61,598 nt of DNA, taken from the NCBI GenBank assembly GCA_035403225.1, contig DAONET010000014.1, positions 1 to 61,598 of the forward strand. Direction: 5' to 3'. This DNA is from DAIRDK01 sp035403225 (GTDB lineage Bacteria; Bacteroidota; Bacteroidia; Bacteroidales; FEN-979). Under the pieces are notes generated by a model. It had not been told where the DNA came from, did no database searches, and saw only the letters and a list, made by a program, of their open reading frames with translations. Every line of letters starts with the position of its first letter. The stretch's first letter is position 1. Both the position numbers and the translations under genes were made by a program. This document shows positions 16,505 to 26,356 of the stretch, piece after piece.

Positions 16505-17635
16505 ATGCCGGAAGCTTTTTTTAATCCGAATTCCTCCTTGTTGGCTTTGTTTATTCTTTTTGCCTCCTGTTTTTTTCTTCAGATGATCTATCTGTGGGGA
16601 ATCTTTTTCCGCACGAAGAAAAAAAGCAAAGAGACAGGGAGAGAAGAACCGGGTGTATCGGTAGTGATATGCGCCCATAATGAATACCTGAACCTTCAGA
16701 AGAACCTCCCCCTGATCCTCACCCAGGATTATCCCAACTTTGAAGTGATCGTGGTGAACCATGCCGGAGACGACGAAACCGGTTTTTTACTCACGGAGTT
16801 TGCCGATCAGTATCCGAACCTGAAGATCGTGGATATTCCGGCGGACCGTAATTTCTTTACCGGGAAAAAATTTCCTCTCTCCATCGGCATCAAATCAGCC
16901 CGGTATGACCGGCTTTTGCTGACAGATGCTGACTGTCGTCCTGCGGGCAATCAGTGGATCCGGAGCATGGCTTCGGCCTTTTGTGAAAAGAAAGAGATCG
17001 TGCTGGGTTACGGCGCCTATGAAAGAATTCCCGGCTTGTTGAACAAACTCATCCGGTTCGATGCCGCCACCATCGCCATGCAGTACCTTTCCTATGCTTT
17101 TAAAGGCATTCCGTACATGGGAGTGGGGCGTAACCTCTCGTATACCAAAACGCTCTTTTACCGGAATAACGGGTTTATCTCGCATTACCGCATCCGCTCG
17201 GGAGATGATGATCTGTTTATCAACAGGGTGGCGCGCAAAAGAAACACCACCGTGATGCTGGATCCTGCCTCTTTCACTTTCAGTGACCCGAAACGTACTT
17301 TCGGGAAATGGATAACCCAAAAGAAAAGACATTTCTCCACTTCAACCTACTATCGACCTGTACACAAGTTTCTGCTCGGGATGTGGTCTTTGACGCATTG
17401 CCTTTTCTGGCTTTCCCTGATCGTGCTGCTCTCCTTCCGTTTTGCCTGGATCTTTGTTTTAGGCATCCTCCTGCTGATGTTGGTCAGCCGGCACATTATC
17501 TTCGGAAGATGGCTTCTTCGGCTAAAGGAAAAGGATCTTGTATGGATGGCTCCGTTTTTTGAGTTACTGCTCTTACTGCTCAACGGGGGAATATTCCTGT
17601 CAAACCTGATCAAGAAACCGGCCAGATGGAAGTAA
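16505..17635 (+). CDS. Membrane-anchored family 2 glycosyltransferase
   Basis: 376 residues. An N-terminal membrane anchor (about 10-35) precedes a GT-A domain with VSVVICAHNEYLNLQKNLP, the metal-binding LLTDADCRP (DxD-type) near residue 141, and a later SGDDDLFINR that stands where ED(V/Y)-type acceptor motifs occur. Two or three C-terminal membrane helices follow (about 297-370). It probably adds a sugar to an envelope polymer or lipid on the cytoplasmic side. Its end overlaps the next gene, a sigma factor, by 10 bases. Confidence 0.88.
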   Translation: MPEAFFNPNSSLLALFILFASCFFLQMIYLWGIFFRTKKKSKETGREEPGVSVVICAHNEYLNLQKNLPLILTQDYPNFEVIVVNHAGDDETGFLLTEFADQYPNLKIVDIPADRNFFTGKKFPLSIGIKSARYDRLLLTDADCRPAGNQWIRSMASAFCEKKEIVLGYGAYERIPGLLNKLIRFDAATIAMQYLSYAFKGIPYMGVGRNLSYTKTLFYRNNGFISHYRIRSGDDDLFINRVARKRNTTVMLDPASFTFSDPKRTFGKWITQKKRHFSTSTYYRPVHKFLLGMWSLTHCLFWLSLIVLLSFRFAWIFVLGILLLMLVSRHIIFGRWLLRLKEKDLVWMAPFFELLLLLLNGGIFLSNLIKKPARWK

Positions 17636-18234
17636 ACTGCCACCTCACTGAGAAAGCACAGCGTGATTATAAGCTGGTACAACAAGCCATTCAGGATGGG
17701 CATCAGCAAGCTTATGCTGAGTTGATGAACAACTACCGTGATTCGCTCTACTATATGCTGCTCAAGATGACCAATAACGCTACCGATGCGGAAGATCTCA
17801 CGATCGAGGCGTTCGGGAAAGCATTCCGGAATCTTCCCCAGTACACGCCCGAATATGCTTTCAGTACCTGGCTTTTCCGTATCGCTGCCAATAACTGTAT
17901 CGATTTTCTCCGGAAAAACCGCCGTATCCAGTTCGCCGAAGGGATCCTCAACGACGATAACGAATATACCGATTACCCCGCTAACATTCCTGCCAACACA
18001 CCGGCTCCGGATGAACGGGTCATCTCCAAACAAAAGATCCAGGTGATGCGGGAAGTAGTGGACAGGCTGAAGCCTCATTATAAGACGCTTGTCGAGCTTC
18101 GCTATTACAAAGAATATTCATACGAAGAGATCTCCAGTGAACTCAACCTGCCGTTGGGCACTGTCAAGGCGCAACTCTTCCGGGCCAGGGACCTGCTCTT
18201 TCAGATACTGAAAGATAAACAGGAGAAATTCTGA
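17626..18234 (+). CDS. ECF-type RNA polymerase sigma factor
   Basis: 202 residues with a sigma-70 region 2 (ATDAEDLTIEAFGKAFRNLPQYTPEYAFSTWLFRIAANNCIDFLRK split over residues 45-105) and a region 4 helix-turn-helix (YKEYSYEEISSELNLPLGTVKAQLFRARDLL near 160-195). No anti-sigma gene is adjacent; the neighbours are a glycosyltransferase, overlapping by 10 bases, and hutU. The overlap suggests translational coupling to the glycosyltransferase, so its regulon may concern the envelope, but that is inference. Confidence 0.92.
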   Translation: MEVNCHLTEKAQRDYKLVQQAIQDGHQQAYAELMNNYRDSLYYMLLKMTNNATDAEDLTIEAFGKAFRNLPQYTPEYAFSTWLFRIAANNCIDFLRKNRRIQFAEGILNDDNEYTDYPANIPANTPAPDERVISKQKIQVMREVVDRLKPHYKTLVELRYYKEYSYEEISSELNLPLGTVKAQLFRARDLLFQILKDKQEKF

Positions 18235-18268
18235 TAGCCTGAAAATCCAAAGGGTCTCCGGATCTTTG

Positions 18269-18276
18269 TAACTTTG
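18269..18276 (+). promoter_or_regulatory. -7 element TAACTTTG for hutU
   Basis: Exact TAnnTTTG match, 46 bases before the hutU ATG at 18323. Confidence 0.5.
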
Positions 18277-18322
18277 CGATCAAAGTAACCGATCAATTCA
18301 TATCGATCCAGTCTTAAAGATT

Positions 18323-20350
18323 ATGTTAACAGATTTCCAACAAGCCATTGTCCGGGGCATCCCAGATGAATTGCCTTCTCTGCGGCCCCTTGATCCTTCT
18401 GTCAGTCACGCTCCTGTCAGAAAAGACATCCTTACATCCGAAGAAAAAAAACTGGCGCTGAGAAATGCCTTACGGTATTTCGATCCGAAACATCATGCTA
18501 TCCTGGCGCCTGAGTTTGCCGAAGAGTTGAAGAAATACGGGCGCATATACATGTATCGTTTTCGCCCTGAATACCCGATGTTCGCCCGCCCTGTCAGTGA
18601 GTATCCGCACCGGTGCGAACAGGCGGCTGCCATTATGCTGATGATCCAGAATAACCTCGATCCGGCGGTGGCACAACATCCTCATGAACTCATTACGTAT
18701 GGAGGCAACGGCGCCGTTTTTCAGAATTGGGCACAGTACCTTCTTACCATGAAATATCTCTCGGAGATGACTTCCGATCAGACGCTGGTCATGTACTCCG
18801 GTCACCCGATGGGCCTCTTCCCGTCGCATCCGGATGCTCCGCGCGTGGTGGTCAGCAACGGGATGATGATCCCCAACTACTCAAAACCCGATGACTGGGA
18901 ACGCTTCAATGCGATGGGTGTCACTCAGTACGGGCAAATGACCGCCGGATCATATATGTACATCGGTCCCCAGGGTATCGTCCATGGAACCACCATCACG
19001 GTGTTGAACGCGGCCCGGCGTCAGGATGCAAAGAACGGGATTCAGGCCGTTGCCGGGAAATCTGGTATTGGCGGGAAGTTCTTCATCTCCTCCGGACTTG
19101 GCGGGATGTCGGGCGCACAAGCCAAGGCTGCCGTGATCTCGGGCGCCATCGGGGTGATCGCCGAAATCAATGAGAAAGCGGTGAATAAACGTCATTCGCA
19201 GGGCTGGGTCGACGAAGTGTATCAATCGCTGGAAAAACTGGTCCAACGCATGCGCGATGCCAAGGCTAAAAAAGAAGCCGTGTCGTTGGCTTACCAGGGT
19301 AATATCGTCGATTTGTGGGAATACCTGGCTGAACATGACATCAAGGTTGACCTGGGATCGGATCAGACCTCTCTTCATAACCCCTGGGCCGGCGGGTATT
19401 ACCCGGCAGGTTTGTCCCTGGAGGAATCGAACGAGATGATGGTGAAAGACCCTGCCCGCTTCAGGAAAGCAGTACAACAGTCACTATGCCGGCAGGTGGT
19501 GGCCATCAACAAAATGACAGCCAATGGAATGTATTTCTTCGATTATGGGAATGCTTTCCTCCTCGAATCAGGACGTGCAGGCGCCGATATCTTCAACCCT
19601 GACGGCCGTTTCAGGTATCCGTCGTATGTGCAGGATATCATGGGCCCGCTGTTCTTTGATTACGGCTTCGGGCCGTTCAGGTGGGTTTGCACTTCGGGCA
19701 AGCCGGATGACCTGGCCCTTACCGATGCCCTGGCCACCCAGGTGCTGGAAGAGATTGCCCGGCATTCTCCTGCTGAGATCGCTCAACAGATGCACGATAA
19801 CATCCACTGGATCAGGGAAGCGGCTAAAAATAACCTGGTAGTGGGTTCACAGGCCCGTATCCTGTATGCCGACTGCGAAGGAAGGACACAGATCGCTGCT
19901 GCCTTTAATGAGGCAGTGAAGAATGGAAAATTGACGGCCCCCGTAGTGATCGGGCGCGATCATCATGATGTGTCCGGCACCGACTCTCCTTACCGCGAGA
20001 CATCGAATATCTACGACGGATCAGCTTTCACGGCCGACATGGCGGTACAGAACGTTATCGGCGATGGCTTCCGCGGCGCCACCTGGGTGTCGCTGCATAA
20101 TGGCGGAGGCGTCGGCTGGGGCGAGGTGATCAACGGCGGATTCGGGATGGTTTTGGACGGCACTGCAGAGGCCGACCGACGGCTTCACCTCATGTTGCAC
20201 TGGGACGTGAACAATGGCATTGCCCGTCGCGCCTGGGCCCGCAACGAAGGATCCATCTCCACGGTCCGGAGGGCCATGGAGACAGAACCCCGGTTGAAAG
20301 TGACACTTCCCCGTTTCGTGGATGACTCATTACTCAACGGGTTGTTCTGA
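18323..20350 (+). CDS. hutU: Urocanate hydratase (long Bacteroidota form)
   Basis: 675 residues, longer than the roughly 555 of proteobacterial HutU but in line with the long Bacteroidota form. Signatures include the NAD-binding ITYGGNGAVFQNWAQYLL, YSGHPMGLFPSH, FISSGLGGMSGAQAKAA, and the C-terminal GGGVGWGEVINGGFGMVLDG. It converts urocanate to imidazolonepropionate in histidine degradation, using tightly bound NAD+. No other hut gene is present, so it is a stand-alone locus here. The next gene is convergent, 7 bases away. Confidence 0.96.
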   Translation: MLTDFQQAIVRGIPDELPSLRPLDPSVSHAPVRKDILTSEEKKLALRNALRYFDPKHHAILAPEFAEELKKYGRIYMYRFRPEYPMFARPVSEYPHRCEQAAAIMLMIQNNLDPAVAQHPHELITYGGNGAVFQNWAQYLLTMKYLSEMTSDQTLVMYSGHPMGLFPSHPDAPRVVVSNGMMIPNYSKPDDWERFNAMGVTQYGQMTAGSYMYIGPQGIVHGTTITVLNAARRQDAKNGIQAVAGKSGIGGKFFISSGLGGMSGAQAKAAVISGAIGVIAEINEKAVNKRHSQGWVDEVYQSLEKLVQRMRDAKAKKEAVSLAYQGNIVDLWEYLAEHDIKVDLGSDQTSLHNPWAGGYYPAGLSLEESNEMMVKDPARFRKAVQQSLCRQVVAINKMTANGMYFFDYGNAFLLESGRAGADIFNPDGRFRYPSYVQDIMGPLFFDYGFGPFRWVCTSGKPDDLALTDALATQVLEEIARHSPAEIAQQMHDNIHWIREAAKNNLVVGSQARILYADCEGRTQIAAAFNEAVKNGKLTAPVVIGRDHHDVSGTDSPYRETSNIYDGSAFTADMAVQNVIGDGFRGATWVSLHNGGGVGWGEVINGGFGMVLDGTAEADRRLHLMLHWDVNNGIARRAWARNEGSISTVRRAMETEPRLKVTLPRFVDDSLLNGLF

Positions 20351-20357
20351 GAACCTG

Positions 20358-21527
20358 TCAACAGGCCATCTCTCCCGAGTTTTTCCAGGCTGACAGCACG
20401 GAATAAGCTCCTTTTACGACAATTTCCAAGTCCACGGGTTTAGTGCCCGCCGGAAGGGTGATCTCTGTAAATCCATTATCAGTGGATCCTTTCGTCACCC
20501 TGAGCGCTTCGAAATCGTGGATCTGCTTCCCGTTTTCCATCCTCGTTCCACGATGGATGAAGATATAAAAGGCGGAATCAAAGGTGACCACCGACTCTTG
20601 CGGGACGGCGACCACCGGCCGGTTAGCGGTTTCGATCTCTGCATTCACATACATTCCGGAAAGAAGCTTGCCTCCTGCAGAAGCGATCGTGGCATAGGCT
20701 TTGGCGGTCTTGTCGGGACCAAGCGACTGCCCGGCCTGATAAACAACCCCTTCGTAAATGGTACCCGGATCATTGGGCGTGCGAAAAGTGAGGCGCTGTC
20801 CTTTGGCTACCATAGGGATATCTTTTTCGAACAGGGTCAACTCAAGGATGACATTGCGGGAATCGACGATCTCGAAAAGGACATCCGTAGGGTTGACGTA
20901 CTTCCCGATATTCACGTTGACGGTCTGAATGTATCCGCTGATAGGGGCGGTGAGCGGCAGGACGGAGGTGATGTTATCCTCGGTCAGCCCGGAAGGAGCA
21001 ATACCGATCATCTTCAGTTTTTCTTCCAACCCTTTCAACTGGCTTTTCAGGGTCTTGTATTCGGTTTCGACCTGCTGCACGTTCTTTTCAGAATATACAT
21101 TTTCCTTATACAGGGCCCTGTGACGGTTGTATTCGATCTCGGCGTAGGCAAACCGGGCTTTCGTTTCCAGGTAATTCTGCTGGAGCTCGATGAAAGCCAT
21201 GTTCTCGATCATGGCCAGGGTCTGACCTTTTTGAACAGGGCTTCCCTGCACTGATCCCGTGCTTTTAACGAACCCGCCGAGTTTAGCGCTCACGGAGGCC
21301 GTATTCTGCGGAGGGGCATTCACGGTGCCGTTTACCTTCAGGATAGAACGGATGGAACGTTCCTGCAGTTTGCCTAAGGTAATCCCTGCCGTCTTAAATT
21401 GAGTGGCATTCACTTCGATCTGGTTGGGGCCTAACACCTCGTGTTCGCCCTCTTCTTTCTCAGAGCTACCGCATGATGCGAAGATCATGGCGGCTGCGAG
21501 AAACAGTATGTTTGATATTTTTTTCAT
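20358..21527 (-). CDS. czcB: RND efflux periplasmic adaptor (CzcB-like lipoprotein)
   Basis: 389 residues beginning with a lipoprotein signal (IFASCGSSEKEE, Cys19). The membrane-fusion-protein layout is present: a barrel-sandwich hybrid half (VSAKLGGFVKSTGSVQGSPVQKGQ), an alpha-hairpin (FAYAEIEYNRHRALYKENVYSEKNVQQVETEYKTLKSQ), the second lipoyl half (LTAPISGYIQTVNVNIGKYV), and a beta-barrel. It links the inner-membrane pump to the outer-membrane channel. It lies 13 bases downstream of the fused pump gene and is the last gene of the operon. Confidence 0.92.
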   Translation of the reverse strand: MKKISNILFLAAAMIFASCGSSEKEEGEHEVLGPNQIEVNATQFKTAGITLGKLQERSIRSILKVNGTVNAPPQNTASVSAKLGGFVKSTGSVQGSPVQKGQTLAMIENMAFIELQQNYLETKARFAYAEIEYNRHRALYKENVYSEKNVQQVETEYKTLKSQLKGLEEKLKMIGIAPSGLTEDNITSVLPLTAPISGYIQTVNVNIGKYVNPTDVLFEIVDSRNVILELTLFEKDIPMVAKGQRLTFRTPNDPGTIYEGVVYQAGQSLGPDKTAKAYATIASAGGKLLSGMYVNAEIETANRPVVAVPQESVVTFDSAFYIFIHRGTRMENGKQIHDFEALRVTKGSTDNGFTEITLPAGTKPVDLEIVVKGAYSVLSAWKNSGEMAC

Positions 21528-21540
21528 GATATTCAGAATA

Positions 21541-24500
21541 TTATGGCTGTTTGCTGATCAGTTTTTCAATGTCGATGACGGATTGGTTGTAGGCGTTCAG
21601 GGTTTCGAGATAACCGGCCCTGATGTCGAGACCCTCCTTCAGGTTCTGGATCAGTTCCAGGTACCCGATATCGCCGGTATGATAGCTTTTATTGGCCTGC
21701 CGGATAATCTGACCGGCCTGCTCCAGGGCTGCTTTCTCGAAATACTCCAGGCTTTCCCCGTACTTGATATAATGTTCGGTCAGGATGTGCAGTTGATGGT
21801 ACAGTGCGTTCTCCTGGTACTGATAATCCGTCCGGGCGATCTCTTCCCTGATGCGGGCCGACTCGATCCGTCCTTTCTGGGCGCCGAAGAACAACGGGAT
21901 CGCAATCCCGGCCTGGATACCGTCATACCTGGTGACTGCCGAGATCTCTTTGTTCGATTGGTTGTAGTATCCGATGGAAAGGTCGGGGAAGAGACGGGAA
22001 ACTTCCAGTTGCTTTCCGATACGGCTCAGCCTGACCTGCTGGTCGAGGTAAGCCATCAGCGGATTACCTGCCAGAGCGGTGGAGTCGGTGGGAACCACGA
22101 TGGATAGCTTCGTCAACGTGGTATCAGCGATCCGGATCTCCTCTTTCTCGTTGAGCAGCGTCTGCAGCCTGGATGTCGCAATCCGGATGTCGGCTTCCGT
22201 CTGCATCATCTCATTCTGTACCAGCATCAGTTCCGACTCTGCATTGAGCTTCTCCAGCAGGTTGATTTCCCCGCTCTCGTACCGCAGCGTCGCGGCACGA
22301 CGGAAGTTTCCGAAGAGACTATCCTTGAAATGCAATAACTCCATCCGGGCCTGAAGGTAAGAGAGCTCATAATAGGCTGATTTCACTTCCGCGGTGACAG
22401 TAGTTCGGGCCAGGCGGGCTTGTAACTCGGCTCCCCGTAATGCTTCTTTAGCTTCCCGGTCCTGGTGAATGTAGGTCGACGGGAACGAGAAACGCTGGCT
22501 GATGGTATACTCATTATCGGTCCGGGCCGAGTTGAATCGCCCGACATTGTATTCAGCGGAGGTCTTATCAATGTCCCAGGCAGTCTGTCGTAAGGCTTTC
22601 CGGTTTTCAATCTCCAGCATGGCTGTTTTCACGGACCCGTTGGCAGACAGGGCTTGACTGATGGCTCCTTCCAGCGTATAGGTCTTCACCTTCGTTTCCT
22701 GGGCGGTAAGGATGCCGGGAAGTAACAGGAGAAGCCCGGCCATCATTAGCTTTCCGGTAACAGGTGATGCAGGTCTTTTTTCTTTTTTTGTAAAGATGAT
22801 GTACAAGACGGGCAGCACCACCAATGTCAGCAAGGTGGCGGTAATGAGTCCTCCGATGACAACGGTAGCCAGCGGCTTCTGGACTTCCGCTCCGGCAGAG
22901 GTGGAGAGGGCCATCGGCAGGAAGCCGAAAGAAGCGACGGTGGCGGTCATGAGTACGGGACGCAGACGGGAGGCAAGGCCTTTCATCACGCGGGCATAGA
23001 TGTCGGTGATGCCTTCTTCTTTCTCCAGCCTGTTGAACTCGGCGATGAGGACGATACCGTTGAGTACGGCTACGCCAAAGAGCGCGATGAATCCCACTCC
23101 GGCCGAGATACTGAAATTCATGCCCCGGAGCCACAATGCAATGACCCCTCCGACGGCTGCCAGGGGTAAGGCAGAAGAGATCAGCAATGTCTGTCTGAGC
23201 GAATGAAATGTAAAATAGAGCAAGACGAAGATCAGCAGAAGGGCAATCGGCAAGGCGATAGCCAGACGGTTCTGTGCAGCCACCAGGTTCTCGAATTGTC
23301 CGCCATAGGTGACGTAATAACCGGGTGGCAGCCGGAGGTTCTCGGAAACGGTTTTCCGGATATCGGAGATAATGGAACTGACATCCCTGTTCCTGACATT
23401 GAAGCTGACGGTGATCCGTCGTCGTGCATTCTCACGAGAAACCTGGGCAGTGCCGTTTTTCATGGATACCTGTGCCACCTCCTGAAGCGGGATTTGACGG
23501 CCATCGGGGAGGGGGATGTACAACTGTCGCACATTATCGATATCCTGCCTGAATTCAGGCTCGAACCGCACCACGAGGTCAAATCGTTTTTCTTCTTCGA
23601 AGATGACTCCGGCAGAGTATCCTGCGAAAGCGGACCTCAGGATGTCATTCAGATCCGAGATCTTCAGTCCGTACTGCGCGATCTTTTCCCGGTTATAGAT
23701 GACCGAGATTTGTTGTGCCCCCGTGACCTTTTCCACCTGGATGTCTTCTACACCCTCAATCTGGCGGATGAGGCGCTCCAACTGTTCTGCCTCACTGACG
23801 AGGGAGTCAAGGTTATCGCCGAAGATCTTCACGGCGACATCCTGCTTCGATCCGGTCATCAGTTCGTTGAACCTCATGGAAATGGGCTGTTGGAAACTGA
23901 AATCCACGCCGGGGATGGCCGATGTGGCTTCTTTCATCTTCTCCACCATCTCATCGCGGGTTTTGGCGCTGGTCCACTCTTTTTTGTCTTTCATGGTGAT
24001 GATGTAATCACCGGTTTCCACCGGAGTCGGATCCGTAGGTATTTCGCCCGCGCCTACTTTGCATACGGCCATCTTCACTTCCGGAAATTGTTCCTTGAGG
24101 ATACGGTTTGCTTTTTTGACCGTTTCGACCGTGTTGGTCAGTGAACCGCCCTGCAAGGTCATGATGCCGGAGGCAAGGTCACCCTCTTCCAATGTCGGGA
24201 TAAATTCACCGCCCAGTCTGGTAAAGAGGAAGATCCCCACCACAGTGAGGGCGATGGCGGAACCCAATATGATCTTTTTATGATAGATAGAATATCGGAA
24301 AACCGGTTCGGTTGCTTTTTTTAACGCCGTCATGATCCGATCTGAGAAATTCTTCCTGACTTTTGTTTTACGATTCAGGAATAAGGCAGATGCCATTGGA
24401 ACGTAGGTGAGGGAAAGGATCAGGGCGCCGAGGATAGCAAAGGAGACGGTCTCGGCCATCGGACGGAACATCTTGCCCTCGATGCCTACCAGCGTAAGGA

Positions 24501-25896
24501 TCGGCAGGTAGACGATGAGGATGATCACCTGTCCGAAAGTGGCGGAGCTCATCATCCGTTTGGCGCCGCTCATCACCTCGGTATCCATCTGTTCACGAGT
24601 AATCCTGGTGACATCGGTCTGATGCGCCTTCAGTCGTGACAGACGGTGAGCGACGTTCTCGACGATGATCACGGCTCCGTCAACGATCAGCCCGAAATCT
24701 ATGGCTCCCAGGCTCATCAGGTTTCCGGATATTCCGAGGAGATTCATGATGGAGATTGCGAAGAGCATGGACAAAGGGATGACCGAAGCTACGATCAGGC
24801 CGGCCCTCATGTTGCCCAGCATCAGTACCAGCACGAAGATCACAATAAGCCCGCCTTCCAGCAGGTTTTTCGTAACGGTTCCGATGGCACGGTCCACCAG
24901 GTCTGTCCGGTCAAGATACGGCTCAATATATACCCCTTCGGGAAGTGACTGGCTGATGACTTCCATCCGTTTTTTTACATCTTTAACAACCTGGGATGCA
25001 TTGGATCCTTTCAGCATCATCACGACGCCTCCGACTGCTTCGGAGGTATCGCAGACAAAAGCGCCATAACGGATGGCATGACCGATTTGCGGGGTGGCGA
25101 CGTCACGGATGAGTACCGGTACCTTGCCCGGGTTGACTTTCACCACAATTCTACCGATGTCTTCCAGGGAAGTGGCGAGTCCGATGCCCCGTATGAAATA
25201 TGAATTCGGGTTTTTCTCGATATAGGCACTCCCGGTATTCTGGTTGTTGTTTTCCAACGCATCCAGGATCTCCGGGATGGTGATATTCATGCTGCGCAGC
25301 CGTTCGGGGTTGATGGCAACTTCGTATTGTTTTACGAAGCCTCCGTAGCTGTTGACTTCGGCAACGCCGGGTGTCCCCAGCAGCTCCCGCTTGACGATCC
25401 AGTCCTGGAAGGTCCGCAGGTCGGTACGATCATATTTTGATTCGTAACCGGGTTTAACTTTGAGAAGGTACTGGTATATTTCACCCAATCCGGTAGAGAC
25501 AGGGGCCATTTCGGGATGAGTGAGTCCTTCGGGGATGTTAGTTTCGGCTTCTTTCAATCGTTCTCCGATCAACTGACGAGCTTTGTAAATATTAACGTGA
25601 TCTTTGAAAACCACGGTCACTACCGACAATCCCAGCCTTGAGATGGAACGCAGTTCAATGATGTCGGGAATGGTAGCCATGGCGACTTCGATGGGAGAAG
25701 ATATATATTGTTCCACCTCCTGAGTGGCCAAAGTAGGAGCAATCGAGATAATCTGCACCTGATTGTTGGTGATATCAGGGACCGCATCTACCGGCAACCG
25801 GGTCAGGGACCAGATGCCCCATGCGATCAGCCCTGAGGTGAAGAGTCCTATTAAAAATTTATTCTTAACAGAAAACTCAATAATACGCTGAATCAT
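21541..25896 (-). CDS. czcA: CzcA/CusA heavy-metal RND pump fused to a CzcC/TolC-like outer-membrane factor
   Basis: 1451 residues. Residues 1 to about 1040 are a complete HME-RND pump, with twelve membrane helices, two periplasmic loops and the proton-relay segment GAIDFGLIVDGAVIIVEN near residue 400. Residues from about 1067 onward form a TolC-type outer-membrane factor of about 385 residues with long coiled-coil helices (LRQTAWDIDKTSAEYN, then the LEKLNAESELMLVQNEMMQTEADI region). The join contains MMAGLLLLLPGILTAQ at 1051-1066, which looks like a retained signal peptide. It should export divalent metals or Cu/Ag. It is transcribed before the adaptor gene. Confidence 0.94.
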   Translation of the reverse strand: MIQRIIEFSVKNKFLIGLFTSGLIAWGIWSLTRLPVDAVPDITNNQVQIISIAPTLATQEVEQYISSPIEVAMATIPDIIELRSISRLGLSVVTVVFKDHVNIYKARQLIGERLKEAETNIPEGLTHPEMAPVSTGLGEIYQYLLKVKPGYESKYDRTDLRTFQDWIVKRELLGTPGVAEVNSYGGFVKQYEVAINPERLRSMNITIPEILDALENNNQNTGSAYIEKNPNSYFIRGIGLATSLEDIGRIVVKVNPGKVPVLIRDVATPQIGHAIRYGAFVCDTSEAVGGVVMMLKGSNASQVVKDVKKRMEVISQSLPEGVYIEPYLDRTDLVDRAIGTVTKNLLEGGLIVIFVLVLMLGNMRAGLIVASVIPLSMLFAISIMNLLGISGNLMSLGAIDFGLIVDGAVIIVENVAHRLSRLKAHQTDVTRITREQMDTEVMSGAKRMMSSATFGQVIILIVYLPILTLVGIEGKMFRPMAETVSFAILGALILSLTYVPMASALFLNRKTKVRKNFSDRIMTALKKATEPVFRYSIYHKKIILGSAIALTVVGIFLFTRLGGEFIPTLEEGDLASGIMTLQGGSLTNTVETVKKANRILKEQFPEVKMAVCKVGAGEIPTDPTPVETGDYIITMKDKKEWTSAKTRDEMVEKMKEATSAIPGVDFSFQQPISMRFNELMTGSKQDVAVKIFGDNLDSLVSEAEQLERLIRQIEGVEDIQVEKVTGAQQISVIYNREKIAQYGLKISDLNDILRSAFAGYSAGVIFEEEKRFDLVVRFEPEFRQDIDNVRQLYIPLPDGRQIPLQEVAQVSMKNGTAQVSRENARRRITVSFNVRNRDVSSIISDIRKTVSENLRLPPGYYVTYGGQFENLVAAQNRLAIALPIALLLIFVLLYFTFHSLRQTLLISSALPLAAVGGVIALWLRGMNFSISAGVGFIALFGVAVLNGIVLIAEFNRLEKEEGITDIYARVMKGLASRLRPVLMTATVASFGFLPMALSTSAGAEVQKPLATVVIGGLITATLLTLVVLPVLYIIFTKKEKRPASPVTGKLMMAGLLLLLPGILTAQETKVKTYTLEGAISQALSANGSVKTAMLEIENRKALRQTAWDIDKTSAEYNVGRFNSARTDNEYTISQRFSFPSTYIHQDREAKEALRGAELQARLARTTVTAEVKSAYYELSYLQARMELLHFKDSLFGNFRRAATLRYESGEINLLEKLNAESELMLVQNEMMQTEADIRIATSRLQTLLNEKEEIRIADTTLTKLSIVVPTDSTALAGNPLMAYLDQQVRLSRIGKQLEVSRLFPDLSIGYYNQSNKEISAVTRYDGIQAGIAIPLFFGAQKGRIESARIREEIARTDYQYQENALYHQLHILTEHYIKYGESLEYFEKAALEQAGQIIRQANKSYHTGDIGYLELIQNLKEGLDIRAGYLETLNAYNQSVIDIEKLISKQP

Positions 25897-26014
25897 ATTT
25901 CTGCTTTTATAACAGGTTGATTAATAACAAAATAAAAATAATTGCGGAAAGTAGGAGACTGTATACAGACAGTCCTGTCATCCGATTTGAAATAAAGAAA
26001 TAAAACGCAGAGGA

Positions 26015-26332
26015 TTAAGCTGTTTTTGGGGGATCCCAGACAGAGGGGAGGAAAGTGGTGATAAGTTGGGGGATGAAGAAGGAGGTAATTGTCCGGTGGA
26101 AGATGGGTATGTAGGGTAACACAACCGTGGTGGTTATTTCGGCCGGCACGTTACAACATGAACAAGTACAGAAGGGAGAACAGAGATCTTTGTGGTCAGG
26201 TCCTGAGTCATGGGCGGGGTTATCCGCAGCGATCACCGCTGATCCGGTGCAGGTGCGGTCGCTGTCAACACACGGATGGAATGTCAGGGCTATGACATAT
26301 ATTGCCAGGAAGAATGCCAGGATTTTTTTCAC
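26015..26332 (-). CDS. Small Cys/His-rich exported protein, DUF6660-like
   Basis: 105 residues. An N-terminal signal (MKKILAFFLAIYVIALTFHPC) is followed by DSDRTCTGS, the HDSGPDHKDLCSPFCTCSCCN cluster, and a hydrophobic C-terminal half. Small Cys/His-rich proteins of this kind commonly precede metal efflux genes in Bacteroidota and may bind the exported metal, but no function is proven. It is 118 bases upstream of the pump gene on the same strand and 24 bases downstream of a lipoprotein gene. Confidence 0.75.
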   Translation of the reverse strand: MKKILAFFLAIYVIALTFHPCVDSDRTCTGSAVIAADNPAHDSGPDHKDLCSPFCTCSCCNVPAEITTTVVLPYIPIFHRTITSFFIPQLITTFLPSVWDPPKTA

Positions 26333-26356
26333 GGCCCTGATTTTTTTTGAAGGTTA

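Noticed and set aside
20351..20366. Short CCTGT / ACAGG hairpin after hutU as a terminator
   Set aside because: It has a 5-base stem and no T run, and it lies in the coding end of the convergent adaptor gene.
25955..25980. Hairpin GACTGT / ACAGTC upstream of the pump gene as an operator or terminator
   Set aside because: The stem is only 6 bases, there is no T tract, and no matching site elsewhere in the window supports a regulatory role.
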